A DNA stretch of 64,000 bases from the NCBI RefSeq assembly GCF_026427355.1, contig NZ_CP102664.1, positions 3,103,501-3,167,500 on the forward strand, in the 5' to 3' direction. Numbering within the stretch: position 1 is the stretch's first letter; every line of letters begins with the position of its first letter. The notes beneath the pieces are model-generated. The model searched no databases, was not told the origin of the DNA, and saw only the letters and a list, made by a program, of their open reading frames with translations. The position numbers and the translations under genes were made by a program. Positions 47,933 to 55,559 of the stretch are shown piece by piece. The DNA comes from Sphingobium sp. JS3065 (GTDB lineage: Bacteria > Pseudomonadota > Alphaproteobacteria > Sphingomonadales > Sphingomonadaceae).

Positions 47933-49164
47933 TAGGCGTCCTCCCTCGATGTTTGTGTCTCGATGAGAAGGGTTTGAAACGCTTGCTTTAAATCGTCCGG
48001 CGGTTCGCTGCCGTGAGCCCGCTCGAACAGCTCTGCGAACACGGCATCAGGAAGCAGTTCGGCTAGCTCTACATCGCGCTCAGCGATGGCTTGGTTGGTG
48101 GCCTCACGAGCCGAGACCCGTGCAATGCGCGTCAGCCGCACAGCCTTCCCATCGAGTGCCGTCATGATCCGAGCTTGTAGGTTGGGTTCAGGGCCATCAA
48201 CGAGGACTGAAACCTCCACAAATGGATGCAGCCCGCGAGGAAGATCGTGATCGTGGTCCAGTCCCTGAATTGCGACCTCCACCTCGCTGATCGGCTTTGG
48301 GCCGTCAGCCGGGATCGTCAGAAAGGGGACGATTCGGGGAATTTCTTCCTCTCGGACGGTCGCGCCGCCCGGAGCAAGGTCGACTATGCTGACTGAATGT
48401 CGGTAGAGCCTTTCCGTTGCGGACAAGGGGAATGGCGAACCCGCATAGCGGATCAGAGTATCGCCCTTGATCGTCTGAGGGCGATGAAGATGGCCAAGCG
48501 CAACATAAGCTGCTCGGTCGTCAAAAAGGGCTGTGGCCTGGGCTTCCTCACCCCCTACGGTGATTCGACGTTCTGAATGTTCAGAGATGTCCCCTTCCGC
48601 GACGTGAAGGTGGCCGGTCACTATGAGAGGCAGCCCGTCTGCTCGTGCAGCGCCCGCCGTCAGAACATTGGCGTACAACTCTGGGAGCCCGCCAGCGCCA
48701 ATATCTCCAGGCCGGCAGTAGGGAACGGCTGCCAAGCATGCTGCGGGCTTACCCGTCCGATCGGTGAGCGGGATCAGCAATCGATCCGGGTCTGCTATGC
48801 CGTTTGTGCGCGGCAGGGAGCCCACAAGGTGGATGCGTCCTGGTCCGAGAAGTGCGGCGGGTAGATTGATCCTCGCGGCGCTGTCATGGTTCCCGCCAAT
48901 GATGACGATCTGCAGATCGGGGCAGCGCGTCGTGGCATCCCGTAGGAAGGCATAAAGCCGTGCCATGGCTGACACCGGCGGGTTCGCCACATCGTAAATG
49001 TCGCCCGTGACGAGCAGCAGATCCGCTTCTTCGGCCACGAGGCGATCAAGGAGCCAGGAGAGAAAAGCCTCATGCTCTGCCTCTCGTTCATGGCTGAACA
49101 GCTCATGCCCGATATGCCAGTCAGAACTATGGATCAGCCGGAAGGCGGGTATCGATTCGGTCAT
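47932..49164 (-). CDS. sbcD: SbcD-like metallophosphoesterase nuclease
   Basis: The 410-residue product is the Mre11-type nuclease subunit, cutting hairpins, blocked ends and palindromes. The five phosphodiesterase motifs are complete: HSSDWHIG, VTGDIYDV, IIGGNHDSAAR, VTGHLHV and LGHLHRPQ. I start it at ATG 49164 (MTESIPAFRLIH); the longer frame to 49305 overlaps the upstream gene and does not look like the family. It sits 71 bases behind the DUF2779-type gene and one base over the sbcC start. Confidence 0.94.
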   Translation of the reverse strand: MTESIPAFRLIHSSDWHIGHELFSHEREAEHEAFLSWLLDRLVAEEADLLLVTGDIYDVANPPVSAMARLYAFLRDATTRCPDLQIVIIGGNHDSAARINLPAALLGPGRIHLVGSLPRTNGIADPDRLLIPLTDRTGKPAACLAAVPYCRPGDIGAGGLPELYANVLTAGAARADGLPLIVTGHLHVAEGDISEHSERRITVGGEEAQATALFDDRAAYVALGHLHRPQTIKGDTLIRYAGSPFPLSATERLYRHSVSIVDLAPGGATVREEEIPRIVPFLTIPADGPKPISEVEVAIQGLDHDHDLPRGLHPFVEVSVLVDGPEPNLQARIMTALDGKAVRLTRIARVSAREATNQAIAERDVELAELLPDAVFAELFERAHGSEPPDDLKQAFQTLLIETQTSREDA

Positions 49165-49235
49165 GGGTTCAGTTTCGCAAAATTGGCGACAGAAATGGAC
49201 GTAACTCGATCGCGGAAGATCTGGCCGGTGCTGCC

Positions 49236-50723
49236 TTAGCAGCCATCCCCGTGCTGGCAGAGGTGTTTGGCAAGGACGATCATGGCTTCTGTGTCTCGCC
49301 CGCAATAAGCTCGTAGCGCCGTACCGAGCGCCGCTCGGCGATCTTCTGTCGTTGCGGGGGAAATGGCCTCCAGATAGGCGGCCTGGGCGTTCCCGCCGTC
49401 TTTGACCTCAAGCTCTGAATAATCAAGATCTGGGGCCACTGTGGGCAGAACGGCTTTGATCGACCAACTGCCGCGCTGGTCACGGTGATACCAGTTGGCG
49501 CGCGTGACCGGCAAAAGGTCAACGACCCGCTCAATGATCGAATTGAGATCGTCCGCCAGATCGGGAAAAAAGTCAGCAAGTTCGCGGAGGCGCCCCTTTT
49601 CAAAGCTAGCGTTGTAAGCGACTACCGCGCCCGACTTAGGGATCATCGTCACCAGCGCGTCGGCACAGGCCCTGCGTGGGTCCGCCCCGTCCAGGCTGAG
49701 GAATTCATGGTGCTGAAGGCCTCCATCCTCCGCTTCCACATGAGCGGAAAACTGGAACGGCACCTGTTGATAGGGGCGGGTACCCACCCAGCGAGGAATA
49801 GCAAAAGCGATCGTCTCAAAGTCCAACCACGTTCGGGGGAAGGCCCAATCCGCCATGGCGGATCTGGCCCCTTCCACGTTGTGATCGGGTTCGCCGGTAA
49901 GGGTGGCTTGAAACACCCGTTGATGGGTCGGATTGGTCAGCGCCGCAGGGTCGACCTCGAGAAGATCCTCGACCCCGCGCTTTAGCCACTGATTGCCGCC
50001 CCCGTATGGAAGTACGGTAACAGGCCATTCCGGGCCGGGAGGAAGCGCTGCTTCGCAATATGTGGCGAAATTGCACGGGAGCCCGTTACAATGTGGGCCA
50101 GGAAGGATGCTGGGTTCGATGCCAGTGAGCGTTTCGCGTGCAGCTGCCACTACTGCGGCTCGCGTTTCGACGCGATCCTCGATGTTTGAAGTCAGGTCGC
50201 TGTCGAAAAACAGACCCTCGAGCGAACCTTCATTTTTGAGGACGAAGTCGGAGTCCAGATGGCGGATCGCTGCGCTGCCGATTTGCACGCCGGCTTGGCG
50301 GGCGACCCAGACCTGTGTGGCTAGGTCATTGACGTGATAGTCCTTGGGCTTCGTCGAACTTTTTACCTCGGCCATGTGCCAGCCACCGAGGCCATTTGGC
50401 TCGAGAATATCGACGCGCACCAGAACGCCATCATGCTGAAAGGTGGCCTCGAATATCGGATCCTCGTGACCGTTTTCCAGCAAAGCCTTTGTCGTCGCCA
50501 ACGCAGCGGACAGATCGGGTTCAGCCTCCACCATGACACCGCCCGGCAAAAGCGAGCAGGCAGCCGCGCCAACCTCGTGCCCGGCAGCAAATCGCGCTTC
50601 TGCACCTTCATCATCTTCCGCGAGTTCAGGGCGATGAACCGATAGCCATAGCCGCTTCGGGCATTGCTCGAAGTAGGTGATCCTCGATTTGGAAAGACCA
50701 TGCGGGCGCGGTGAGACGCTCAT
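49236..50723 (-). CDS. DUF2779-type fusion of Cas4-like nuclease and DnaQ-like exonuclease
   Basis: The 495-residue product has two nuclease-like halves. The N-terminal half begins SKSRITYFEQCPKRLWL (first cysteine near residue 18), has a PD-(D/E)XK-type HMAEVKSSTK segment near 118 and a cysteine group CNGLPCNFATYC near 205-220. This is the Cas4/AddB plan with four cysteines for an iron-sulfur cluster. The C-terminal half is an RNase H-like 3'-5' exonuclease: TWLDFETIAFAIP (DxE), AYNASFEKGRL and AYCGRDTEAM. Together this is the DUF2779 architecture. ATG 50723 has GAGGG seven bases ahead; a TTG at 50792 is an alternative. It lies between the WYL and sbcD genes. Confidence 0.88.
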   Translation of the reverse strand: MSVSPRPHGLSKSRITYFEQCPKRLWLSVHRPELAEDDEGAEARFAAGHEVGAAACSLLPGGVMVEAEPDLSAALATTKALLENGHEDPIFEATFQHDGVLVRVDILEPNGLGGWHMAEVKSSTKPKDYHVNDLATQVWVARQAGVQIGSAAIRHLDSDFVLKNEGSLEGLFFDSDLTSNIEDRVETRAAVVAAARETLTGIEPSILPGPHCNGLPCNFATYCEAALPPGPEWPVTVLPYGGGNQWLKRGVEDLLEVDPAALTNPTHQRVFQATLTGEPDHNVEGARSAMADWAFPRTWLDFETIAFAIPRWVGTRPYQQVPFQFSAHVEAEDGGLQHHEFLSLDGADPRRACADALVTMIPKSGAVVAYNASFEKGRLRELADFFPDLADDLNSIIERVVDLLPVTRANWYHRDQRGSWSIKAVLPTVAPDLDYSELEVKDGGNAQAAYLEAISPATTEDRRAALGTALRAYCGRDTEAMIVLAKHLCQHGDGC

Positions 50724-50788
50724 GCTGCCACCCTCATGATGAGGTTGAGGAGGGGGCTGAAAAATCTTGGAGAGCTGATCGTCATGAT

Positions 50789-51829
50789 TCAACCATGCAT
50801 CGTCGATGCGACAGAAATGGTCGCTTCGGATGGCTGGGCCTGAGACGGCAACATCGTCAACGCAGCCACGATGCGCTGGCGCATCATCTCAATCAGGGCA
50901 TCAGGCTGCTCGATGACGAGCTCATTGCCCCACGTGAACAGATGCTCGGCCAGCTCCCGCATGCCGCCGCTGGTGAAGCGGATGAGAAGATCTCCATTCT
51001 CCAGTTCCTCGATTTGCTGATGGCGATGGAAGCGCCATTCTCGCGCTCGCGAGGCGGCCGATGCGTGGACGCGAAGCACGACGTCTTGCTTCTCGTCTCG
51101 CCAGACAGCGAAGCTGTCGGCGAGCCAGGCGTCGATGTCCCAGTCATCTGGGGCGCAGCCGAGCTTTTCGCTCAGCCGGGGGTCAATCATGCGATCCAGT
51201 CGATAATAGACCGGATCATTCTCTCGGTCGGGCATCTTTCCGACCAAGTACGACAGGGGGCCGTGAACGATGCCATAGGGAATGACCCGTCGCCAGCGAG
51301 GCTCCTGCTGCTGAACGGCGGCATAGCTGAATTCGAGGCAGCTACCGGACAATATCGCAGCTTGGACGGTTGCGATTGTCTCGGGAGGCACGGTCGCAAC
51401 AGGGCCCGCGGTGACCATCGTCCGCTGAAGCCGAGTGAGCGCTTCTAGATCAGGGTCAATGCGGCGCTTCTCGCGATCATCGAACGCCCCTTTCACCTTT
51501 GCCAGAAGGTTCGCCAATTGGTCGGCACGAACCGTTTGGCCAGCTTCTCGTCGTCCATCCACCTCGGCCTGTAGTGCTGCGACTTCAGCGGCAGTGGGGC
51601 GGGTATAAACGCGGCGAAGGCTGTCCCGTATGAGAAAGCGCTTTCGGCGATCTTCTGTCACTTCCTCAAGGTCAAAGTGCCGAGCGATGACGTCGCGCAT
51701 GCGTTCGGCAGTTCTGCGATTGACGCCGAGCGTTTCCGCCATCTCATCGAGCGTCAGGCCCTCTGTAGATTCCGAAAGCGCGTGAACGAGCGCCAACAAT
51801 CGATCCAGTTTGGCCATACGATCGGTCAT
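50789..51829 (-). CDS. WYL-domain transcriptional regulator
   Basis: The 346-residue product has an N-terminal winged helix-turn-helix (LTLDEMAETLGVNRRTAERM, residues 25-44). The WYL domain follows at about 150-240: LEFSYAAVQQQEPRWR, then VIPYGIVHGPLSYLVG and PVYYRLDRM. A C-terminal WCX-like extension completes it. Such proteins (BrxR, CapW and relatives) repress defence operons and sense nucleic acid or nucleotide ligands. It is the first gene of the leftward operon WYL-DUF2779-sbcD-sbcC, and an inverted repeat lies 29-46 bases before its start, so it probably controls itself and its operon. Confidence 0.9.
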   Translation of the reverse strand: MTDRMAKLDRLLALVHALSESTEGLTLDEMAETLGVNRRTAERMRDVIARHFDLEEVTEDRRKRFLIRDSLRRVYTRPTAAEVAALQAEVDGRREAGQTVRADQLANLLAKVKGAFDDREKRRIDPDLEALTRLQRTMVTAGPVATVPPETIATVQAAILSGSCLEFSYAAVQQQEPRWRRVIPYGIVHGPLSYLVGKMPDRENDPVYYRLDRMIDPRLSEKLGCAPDDWDIDAWLADSFAVWRDEKQDVVLRVHASAASRAREWRFHRHQQIEELENGDLLIRFTSGGMRELAEHLFTWGNELVIEQPDALIEMMRQRIVAALTMLPSQAQPSEATISVASTMHG

Positions 51830-51857
51830 GCTGCACTACCCCCCATTTATGTCCAAC

Positions 51858-51875
51858 TACGACCGCACCCGTCGT
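51858..51875. promoter_or_regulatory. Candidate operator in front of the WYL operon
   Basis: TACGACCG (51858-51865) forms, with GTCGT (51871-51875), an ACGAC/GTCGT inverted repeat over 7 bases. It lies just upstream of an ATAAAT-like -10 element of the WYL promoter. The same 8-mer is in the larger inverted repeat at 53497-53525. Confidence 0.5.
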
Positions 51876-51957
51876 TTTTTCAAGGGCCTAAAGGCGGAAA
51901 TTGAGGCCCGCGACCGTGGAGGTGCGGCGCTGTGGCTGGAGGGACCGCGCTGAGGAT

Positions 51958-53442
51958 CTACCGAGACAGAAGCTGGTCAGCCATTTCACCGATGCGTTCA
52001 TATCCGACGATCCGGTTTCGCCAAGCTTCGGGAATGCCGTTCTCGCCATAGAGTGCGCCGGCGAGCTGGCCCGTAATGGCAGCTGTCGTATCAGCGTCCT
52101 CGCCTAGATTGGCGGCAGTGAGGACAGCCTCGGCGAAACTGCCGGTCCGGCCGATGCACCAGAATGCGGCTTCGAGCGAATGCGCCACATAGCCTGAAGC
52201 GCGGATATCCCACCTCGGCTTACCGCGCCAGGATCCACCAACGATGTGAGAGATTTTCCCAGTTACGCTCTCTGTGTGGATGTTGAGAACATCGTGGAGG
52301 CTCTTGCCGGAAATCGCCATCGCGATCATTCGCCCGTAGATGACGCAGGCATCTACAGCCTCAGGCGCTCCATGCGTGACACGGCTTTGACGTGCAGCTG
52401 CTTCTTCGAGGGAAGGGGTATCTTCATGATACCGCAGAGCGATTGGCGCCAGGCGCATTAAGCTGCCGTTCCCCGCGGTGGTGGGGTCTGTTGATCCGGC
52501 GATGGGGTTTCCTGATCGCTCCCAGTGGGCCAATGCCGCACTGACGGTCGTGCCGATGTCGAAGCAGTGCCCGTTCGATGAATATGCTCCCTCATCTCGC
52601 CACGCGACGAAGCGCTTCATCAGATCCGCTTCATCGATGCCGTTGCAGGATATGACGCTGTCCGCCAAGGCAAGCGCCATTGACGTGTCGTCTGTCCATT
52701 CCCCGGGCTTCAGGCCGAAGGGGCCGCCACCGATCATGTCGGTTAGAATGGGATAGGTGTCCCGGCGCGCAAACTCCAATGTCGTTCCCAGTGCGTCGCC
52801 TACAGCCAATCCGATCAAGGCGCCTCGGCCTCGATCACGCGTGGCCGCGGGCGTCTGGGCGGGACTGACCTCTGCGACTGCGGCTTTTTGCTTCACGTAA
52901 GTGAGCTGCTCGTGCGTTTCGATCGCTCCAGGACGAGCCATTCGCACTTGGTCTATGGCAGCGCTGGGTTCGGTTCCCAACTCGACCAGCAGGCGTGCGG
53001 CCATCATTCCAGCGCGTCCCAAGCCGCCCTTGCAATGTACCACGATGTCGAAGCCCTGGCGTAGCCGTGAGCGCAGATTTGCGCCGATGGTGGTCCATTC
53101 CTGCTCGAACAACGGCCCCGGTATGCTCACGTCAGCAATGGGCAGATGGAACCAGTCCATGTGACGCGCGCGTACTTCCTCGCCGAGCCGATCCACGCCG
53201 AGACGCTGGAATTCTGAGGGCTCAATGAGAGAAACGACAGCCGCCGCTCCGCTAGCTTGAATGGCGTCTAGGTCGACGCAAAGGTCGCGGTCCCACGCAC
53301 CCGTTAGTGCATCATGCTGCTTTTTTCCGGGGCAGAATGTGATTCCTATTCTACCCCCGTTGTCGCGCGTTTGGACGAACTCGATTTGCAGCGGATGGCT
53401 CGCGCTGGTGCGGGGCGTATGGGCAGCGTCTCTTTGTTTCAT
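51958..53442 (-). CDS. Fusion of dual-specificity phosphatase and ADP-ribosylglycohydrolase
   Basis: The 494-residue product joins two signalling enzymes. Residues 1-185 are a protein-tyrosine/dual-specificity phosphatase with the P-loop VVHCKGGLGRAGMMAAR (Cys and Arg present) near 135. Residues 205-494 are a DraG/ARH-type ADP-ribosylglycohydrolase: GALIGLAVGDALGTTLEF, the metal-binding GEWTDDTSMA and the C-terminal NLGEDADTTAAITGQLAG. It could remove ADP-ribose and phosphate marks from protein, nucleic acid or nucleotide. AGGA lies five bases before ATG 53442. It is separate from, but upstream of and codirectional with, the WYL operon and shares its operator motif. Confidence 0.92.
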   Translation of the reverse strand: MKQRDAAHTPRTSASHPLQIEFVQTRDNGGRIGITFCPGKKQHDALTGAWDRDLCVDLDAIQASGAAAVVSLIEPSEFQRLGVDRLGEEVRARHMDWFHLPIADVSIPGPLFEQEWTTIGANLRSRLRQGFDIVVHCKGGLGRAGMMAARLLVELGTEPSAAIDQVRMARPGAIETHEQLTYVKQKAAVAEVSPAQTPAATRDRGRGALIGLAVGDALGTTLEFARRDTYPILTDMIGGGPFGLKPGEWTDDTSMALALADSVISCNGIDEADLMKRFVAWRDEGAYSSNGHCFDIGTTVSAALAHWERSGNPIAGSTDPTTAGNGSLMRLAPIALRYHEDTPSLEEAAARQSRVTHGAPEAVDACVIYGRMIAMAISGKSLHDVLNIHTESVTGKISHIVGGSWRGKPRWDIRASGYVAHSLEAAFWCIGRTGSFAEAVLTAANLGEDADTTAAITGQLAGALYGENGIPEAWRNRIVGYERIGEMADQLLSR

Positions 53443-53496
53443 TCTTATCCTTTCTAGCCATTCCTGATGTCACCAGCTTGGCTCGGTCAGAGCTAT

Positions 53497-53525
53497 TACG
53501 ACCGAATCTGACAGATACGGTCGTA
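53497..53525. promoter_or_regulatory. Candidate operator in front of the phosphatase/ARH gene
   Basis: TACGACCG (53497-53504) and CGGTCGTA (53518-53525) are a perfect 8-bp inverted repeat, 13 bases apart, about 55 bases before ATG 53442. The centre-to-centre distance is two helix turns, as for a dimeric regulator. The WYL protein is the obvious candidate. Confidence 0.6.
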
Positions 53526-53611
53526 CCTACTTCTCCATGGCCTTTGTGGGGCTAAACTGTCTTGACCCAGCAGTCTCGATAGGGTGGTGAAAGCGTCAGA
53601 GGGGAAATATC

Positions 53612-53860
53612 ATGAAGATTGATCGAGATACGCTGAAAGAGGCAGGAGCCAGCGCCGCAAAGGTCGGCCAGAGAATTGGCGAGAAGACTGTCGGTGGAGT
53701 GAAGAAGGCTTGGGAAACGGAGATGGGGCGCACCGCCATCACCGGCGCTGCGGCCGGCGCGGCTATCGCTGCGGTCGTCCCGTTCGTTACGGTTGGAGCC
53801 GGCTTGCTGATCGGTGGCGCGATTTCCGTGTTGGCGAAGAACGTCAGGTCGGGTCAGTAA
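53612..53860 (+). CDS. Small glycine/alanine-rich membrane protein
   Basis: The 82-residue product has a charged N-terminus (MKIDRDTLKEAGASAAK) and then two glycine-rich hydrophobic segments (TGAAAGAAIAAVVPFVTVGA and LLIGGAISVLA). These could form a helical hairpin in the membrane, as in holin-like or glycine-zipper proteins. AGAGGGG lies about eight bases before the ATG. The family is unknown to me; a pore-forming role is conceivable but unsupported. Confidence 0.65.
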   Translation: MKIDRDTLKEAGASAAKVGQRIGEKTVGGVKKAWETEMGRTAITGAAAGAAIAAVVPFVTVGAGLLIGGAISVLAKNVRSGQ

Positions 53861-53973
53861 ACCTCGTCTGGGACCGGAAGCCTGCCAATGGCGAGACGGT
53901 CTCAACCTGCCATGGTCAGCCCCACCTCAGTAGAGGCTGCGAGGTGATCGAGAAACGCTGAACGGAACCTAAC

Positions 53974-54321
53974 ATGTTTGGAATATTCCTGCTGGCGGCT
54001 GTAACCGTCGTTGACGGCGATACCCTGCGCTTGGACGGAGAACGCGTACGTCTGGTAGGTATTGATGCCCCTGAGATACATGGGTGTCCGGCGGGGCGCG
54101 CCTGTGCTCCTGGCGACGGCCAGGCGAGCAAACGCAGCCTACAAAATCTGATGAACGGATCCCTCAGCATTCGCCGCGTCGGACACGACCGCTATGGCCG
54201 TACCCTAGCGCACGTCTACGTAAACGGCGTGAACGTTGCCTGTGAGCAGATCGGCCGCGGGCAGGCGGTTTACATGAGGAAGTGGGACAATGGGCTCGAG
54301 CTGGCGCGGGAGTGCAGGTGA
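53974..54321 (+). CDS. Small staphylococcal-nuclease-like (SNase) protein
   Basis: The 115-residue product has the SNase/thermonuclease core: VVDGDTLRLDGERVRLVGID, then APEIHG, a middle KRSLQNLM helix, and DRYGRTLAHVYVNG with the catalytic arginine. It is shorter than usual (about 150) and lacks a clear signal peptide, although the first 12 residues are hydrophobic. It would hydrolyse DNA or RNA with calcium. The stop overlaps the next start (TGATG). Confidence 0.85.
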   Translation: MFGIFLLAAVTVVDGDTLRLDGERVRLVGIDAPEIHGCPAGRACAPGDGQASKRSLQNLMNGSLSIRRVGHDRYGRTLAHVYVNGVNVACEQIGRGQAVYMRKWDNGLELARECR

Positions 54322-54479
54322 TGGCTCGTCGCTGGGATGAGAAGGGTACAGAGGCGGATGGTCCTGCATTCCCTTATCTAGTGGCGTTGGAAGCAATCAT
54401 CATTGGAGGGCTTATCCTGCTGGGCACGGGCATGATGTTGGTATCGGGCGTAAGGTGGCTTTTTGGTCTCTTCGGTTGA
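54321..54479 (+). CDS. Very small membrane protein
   Basis: The 52-residue product from ATG 54321 overlaps the SNase stop by one base. It has one hydrophobic helix (LEAIIIGGLILLGTGMMLVS) and ends GVRWLFGLFG. The overlap indicates coupled translation with the SNase gene. Function unknown. Confidence 0.55.
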   Translation: MARRWDEKGTEADGPAFPYLVALEAIIIGGLILLGTGMMLVSGVRWLFGLFG

Positions 54480-54490
54480 GAGGGAACGGG

Positions 54491-54730
54491 ATGAAGGGCG
54501 AGTGCCAAAGCGATAGCGCGGTCATACATGCTAATCGCATCGCGATGGCTCGCGACCTGATAACAAAATCACGTTCCGGTTCGACAAACCGATTAGCCCG
54601 AGAGTTGGGTATTCAATATGCCTATGCGCGCCGCATTATGCAGGAGATGGAGGAGTGCGGGTTGGTAAGTGCACCAGATAAACGCGGCGCGAGAACAGTT
54701 GCCTCATGTGTATCTGTCTCGGAGAAATGA
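54491..54730 (+). CDS. Stand-alone FtsK-gamma-like winged-helix protein
   Basis: The 79-residue product is nearly all one domain: ARDLITKSRSGSTNRLAREL, then IQYAYARRIMQEMEE and GLVSAPDKRGAR. This matches the gamma domain of the DNA translocase FtsK, which reads KOPS sequences, but there is no motor attached. ATG 54491 follows AGGGAACGGG. It may bind KOPS-like DNA and modulate the host FtsK or dif/Xer recombination, or act as a plain repressor. Confidence 0.7.
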   Translation: MKGECQSDSAVIHANRIAMARDLITKSRSGSTNRLARELGIQYAYARRIMQEMEECGLVSAPDKRGARTVASCVSVSEK

Positions 54731-54731
54731 G

Positions 54732-55469
54732 TTGGCGCGGCTGATTTTTATTGCGTTCCTGTTGGTCACCGGCGCTGTTTTTCTGCGCTTAGCTTGGAAT
54801 GCGGCGCTTAAGATTTTGCAGGCCATCGTCAAACTCGCCTCTATCTCAGCCAAGGTGGCGGGAGCGGCGCTGGTGGCGGGATTGGCTGGCCTCGTCGCCT
54901 TCTTTGTTCTGCCTATCGCTGTCGTGGGTGACTGGTTCGGAATTGCGGTTGTGAGTGTCGCGATCGCGGCCTTCGCCCTGTGTTGGAGGAAATTCGCGGT
55001 TCGAGACGGACGCGCCGCTCGTCCGCTGTCCCCGGTGGAGAACGATCAGTCGACGTCCTTCCCGATCGTCGAGGAAGCGATCAAGCCTGAGGCGGATCCT
55101 CGCATTGCTGAGGCGTGGAAAATGGCGGGAGAGCTTGCACCGGAATATGCTCAGCGTCTTTCAGCAGCAAGGCGCAGCTGTGCTCAAGTGTTGGAGATGG
55201 CAGCCGGGGGCCAGGTCGAATGGAGCGTCGTAGATTGTTCGACATTTATCTCGCGCACCGTGCCAGATGCGGTTTCAACGGCAGCAGCACTGATGAAGGA
55301 CGCCGACCACTCAGAGCGGAGCGGCCTTGCTGGTGAACTGGTCGTTGACCTTGAACGGATCGCGAGCCGCGCGCGCGAGGAAGTCGACAGTCGCCGCCAT
55401 CAGCTTCGCAACAGTTGGCACGTTATCCGAACTCATATTGCGAACCGGACAGCACGCGATGCGTCCTGA
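54732..55469 (+). CDS. Two-segment membrane protein of unknown function
   Basis: I read the start as TTG 54732 with GGAG seven bases ahead, one base behind the preceding TGA; an upstream in-frame ATG at 54669 overlaps the FtsK-gamma-like gene. The 245-residue product has an N-terminal hydrophobic block with about three helices (LARLIFIAFLLVTGAVFLRL, a second one around ISAKVAGAALVAGLAG and GIAVVSVAIAAFALC). A soluble helical domain of about 150 residues follows. No known family. It seems to be the last gene of the SNase operon. Confidence 0.6.
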   Translation: MARLIFIAFLLVTGAVFLRLAWNAALKILQAIVKLASISAKVAGAALVAGLAGLVAFFVLPIAVVGDWFGIAVVSVAIAAFALCWRKFAVRDGRAARPLSPVENDQSTSFPIVEEAIKPEADPRIAEAWKMAGELAPEYAQRLSAARRSCAQVLEMAAGGQVEWSVVDCSTFISRTVPDAVSTAAALMKDADHSERSGLAGELVVDLERIASRAREEVDSRRHQLRNSWHVIRTHIANRTARDAS

Positions 55470-55559
55470 TGGTGCGGCGGCGGGTTTTGACTTTGTGGCA
55501 TGCTGCACGTCAACGACGCTGATGCTTAAGACATTGAAGTCCGGCACGGCCCCGAGCCG

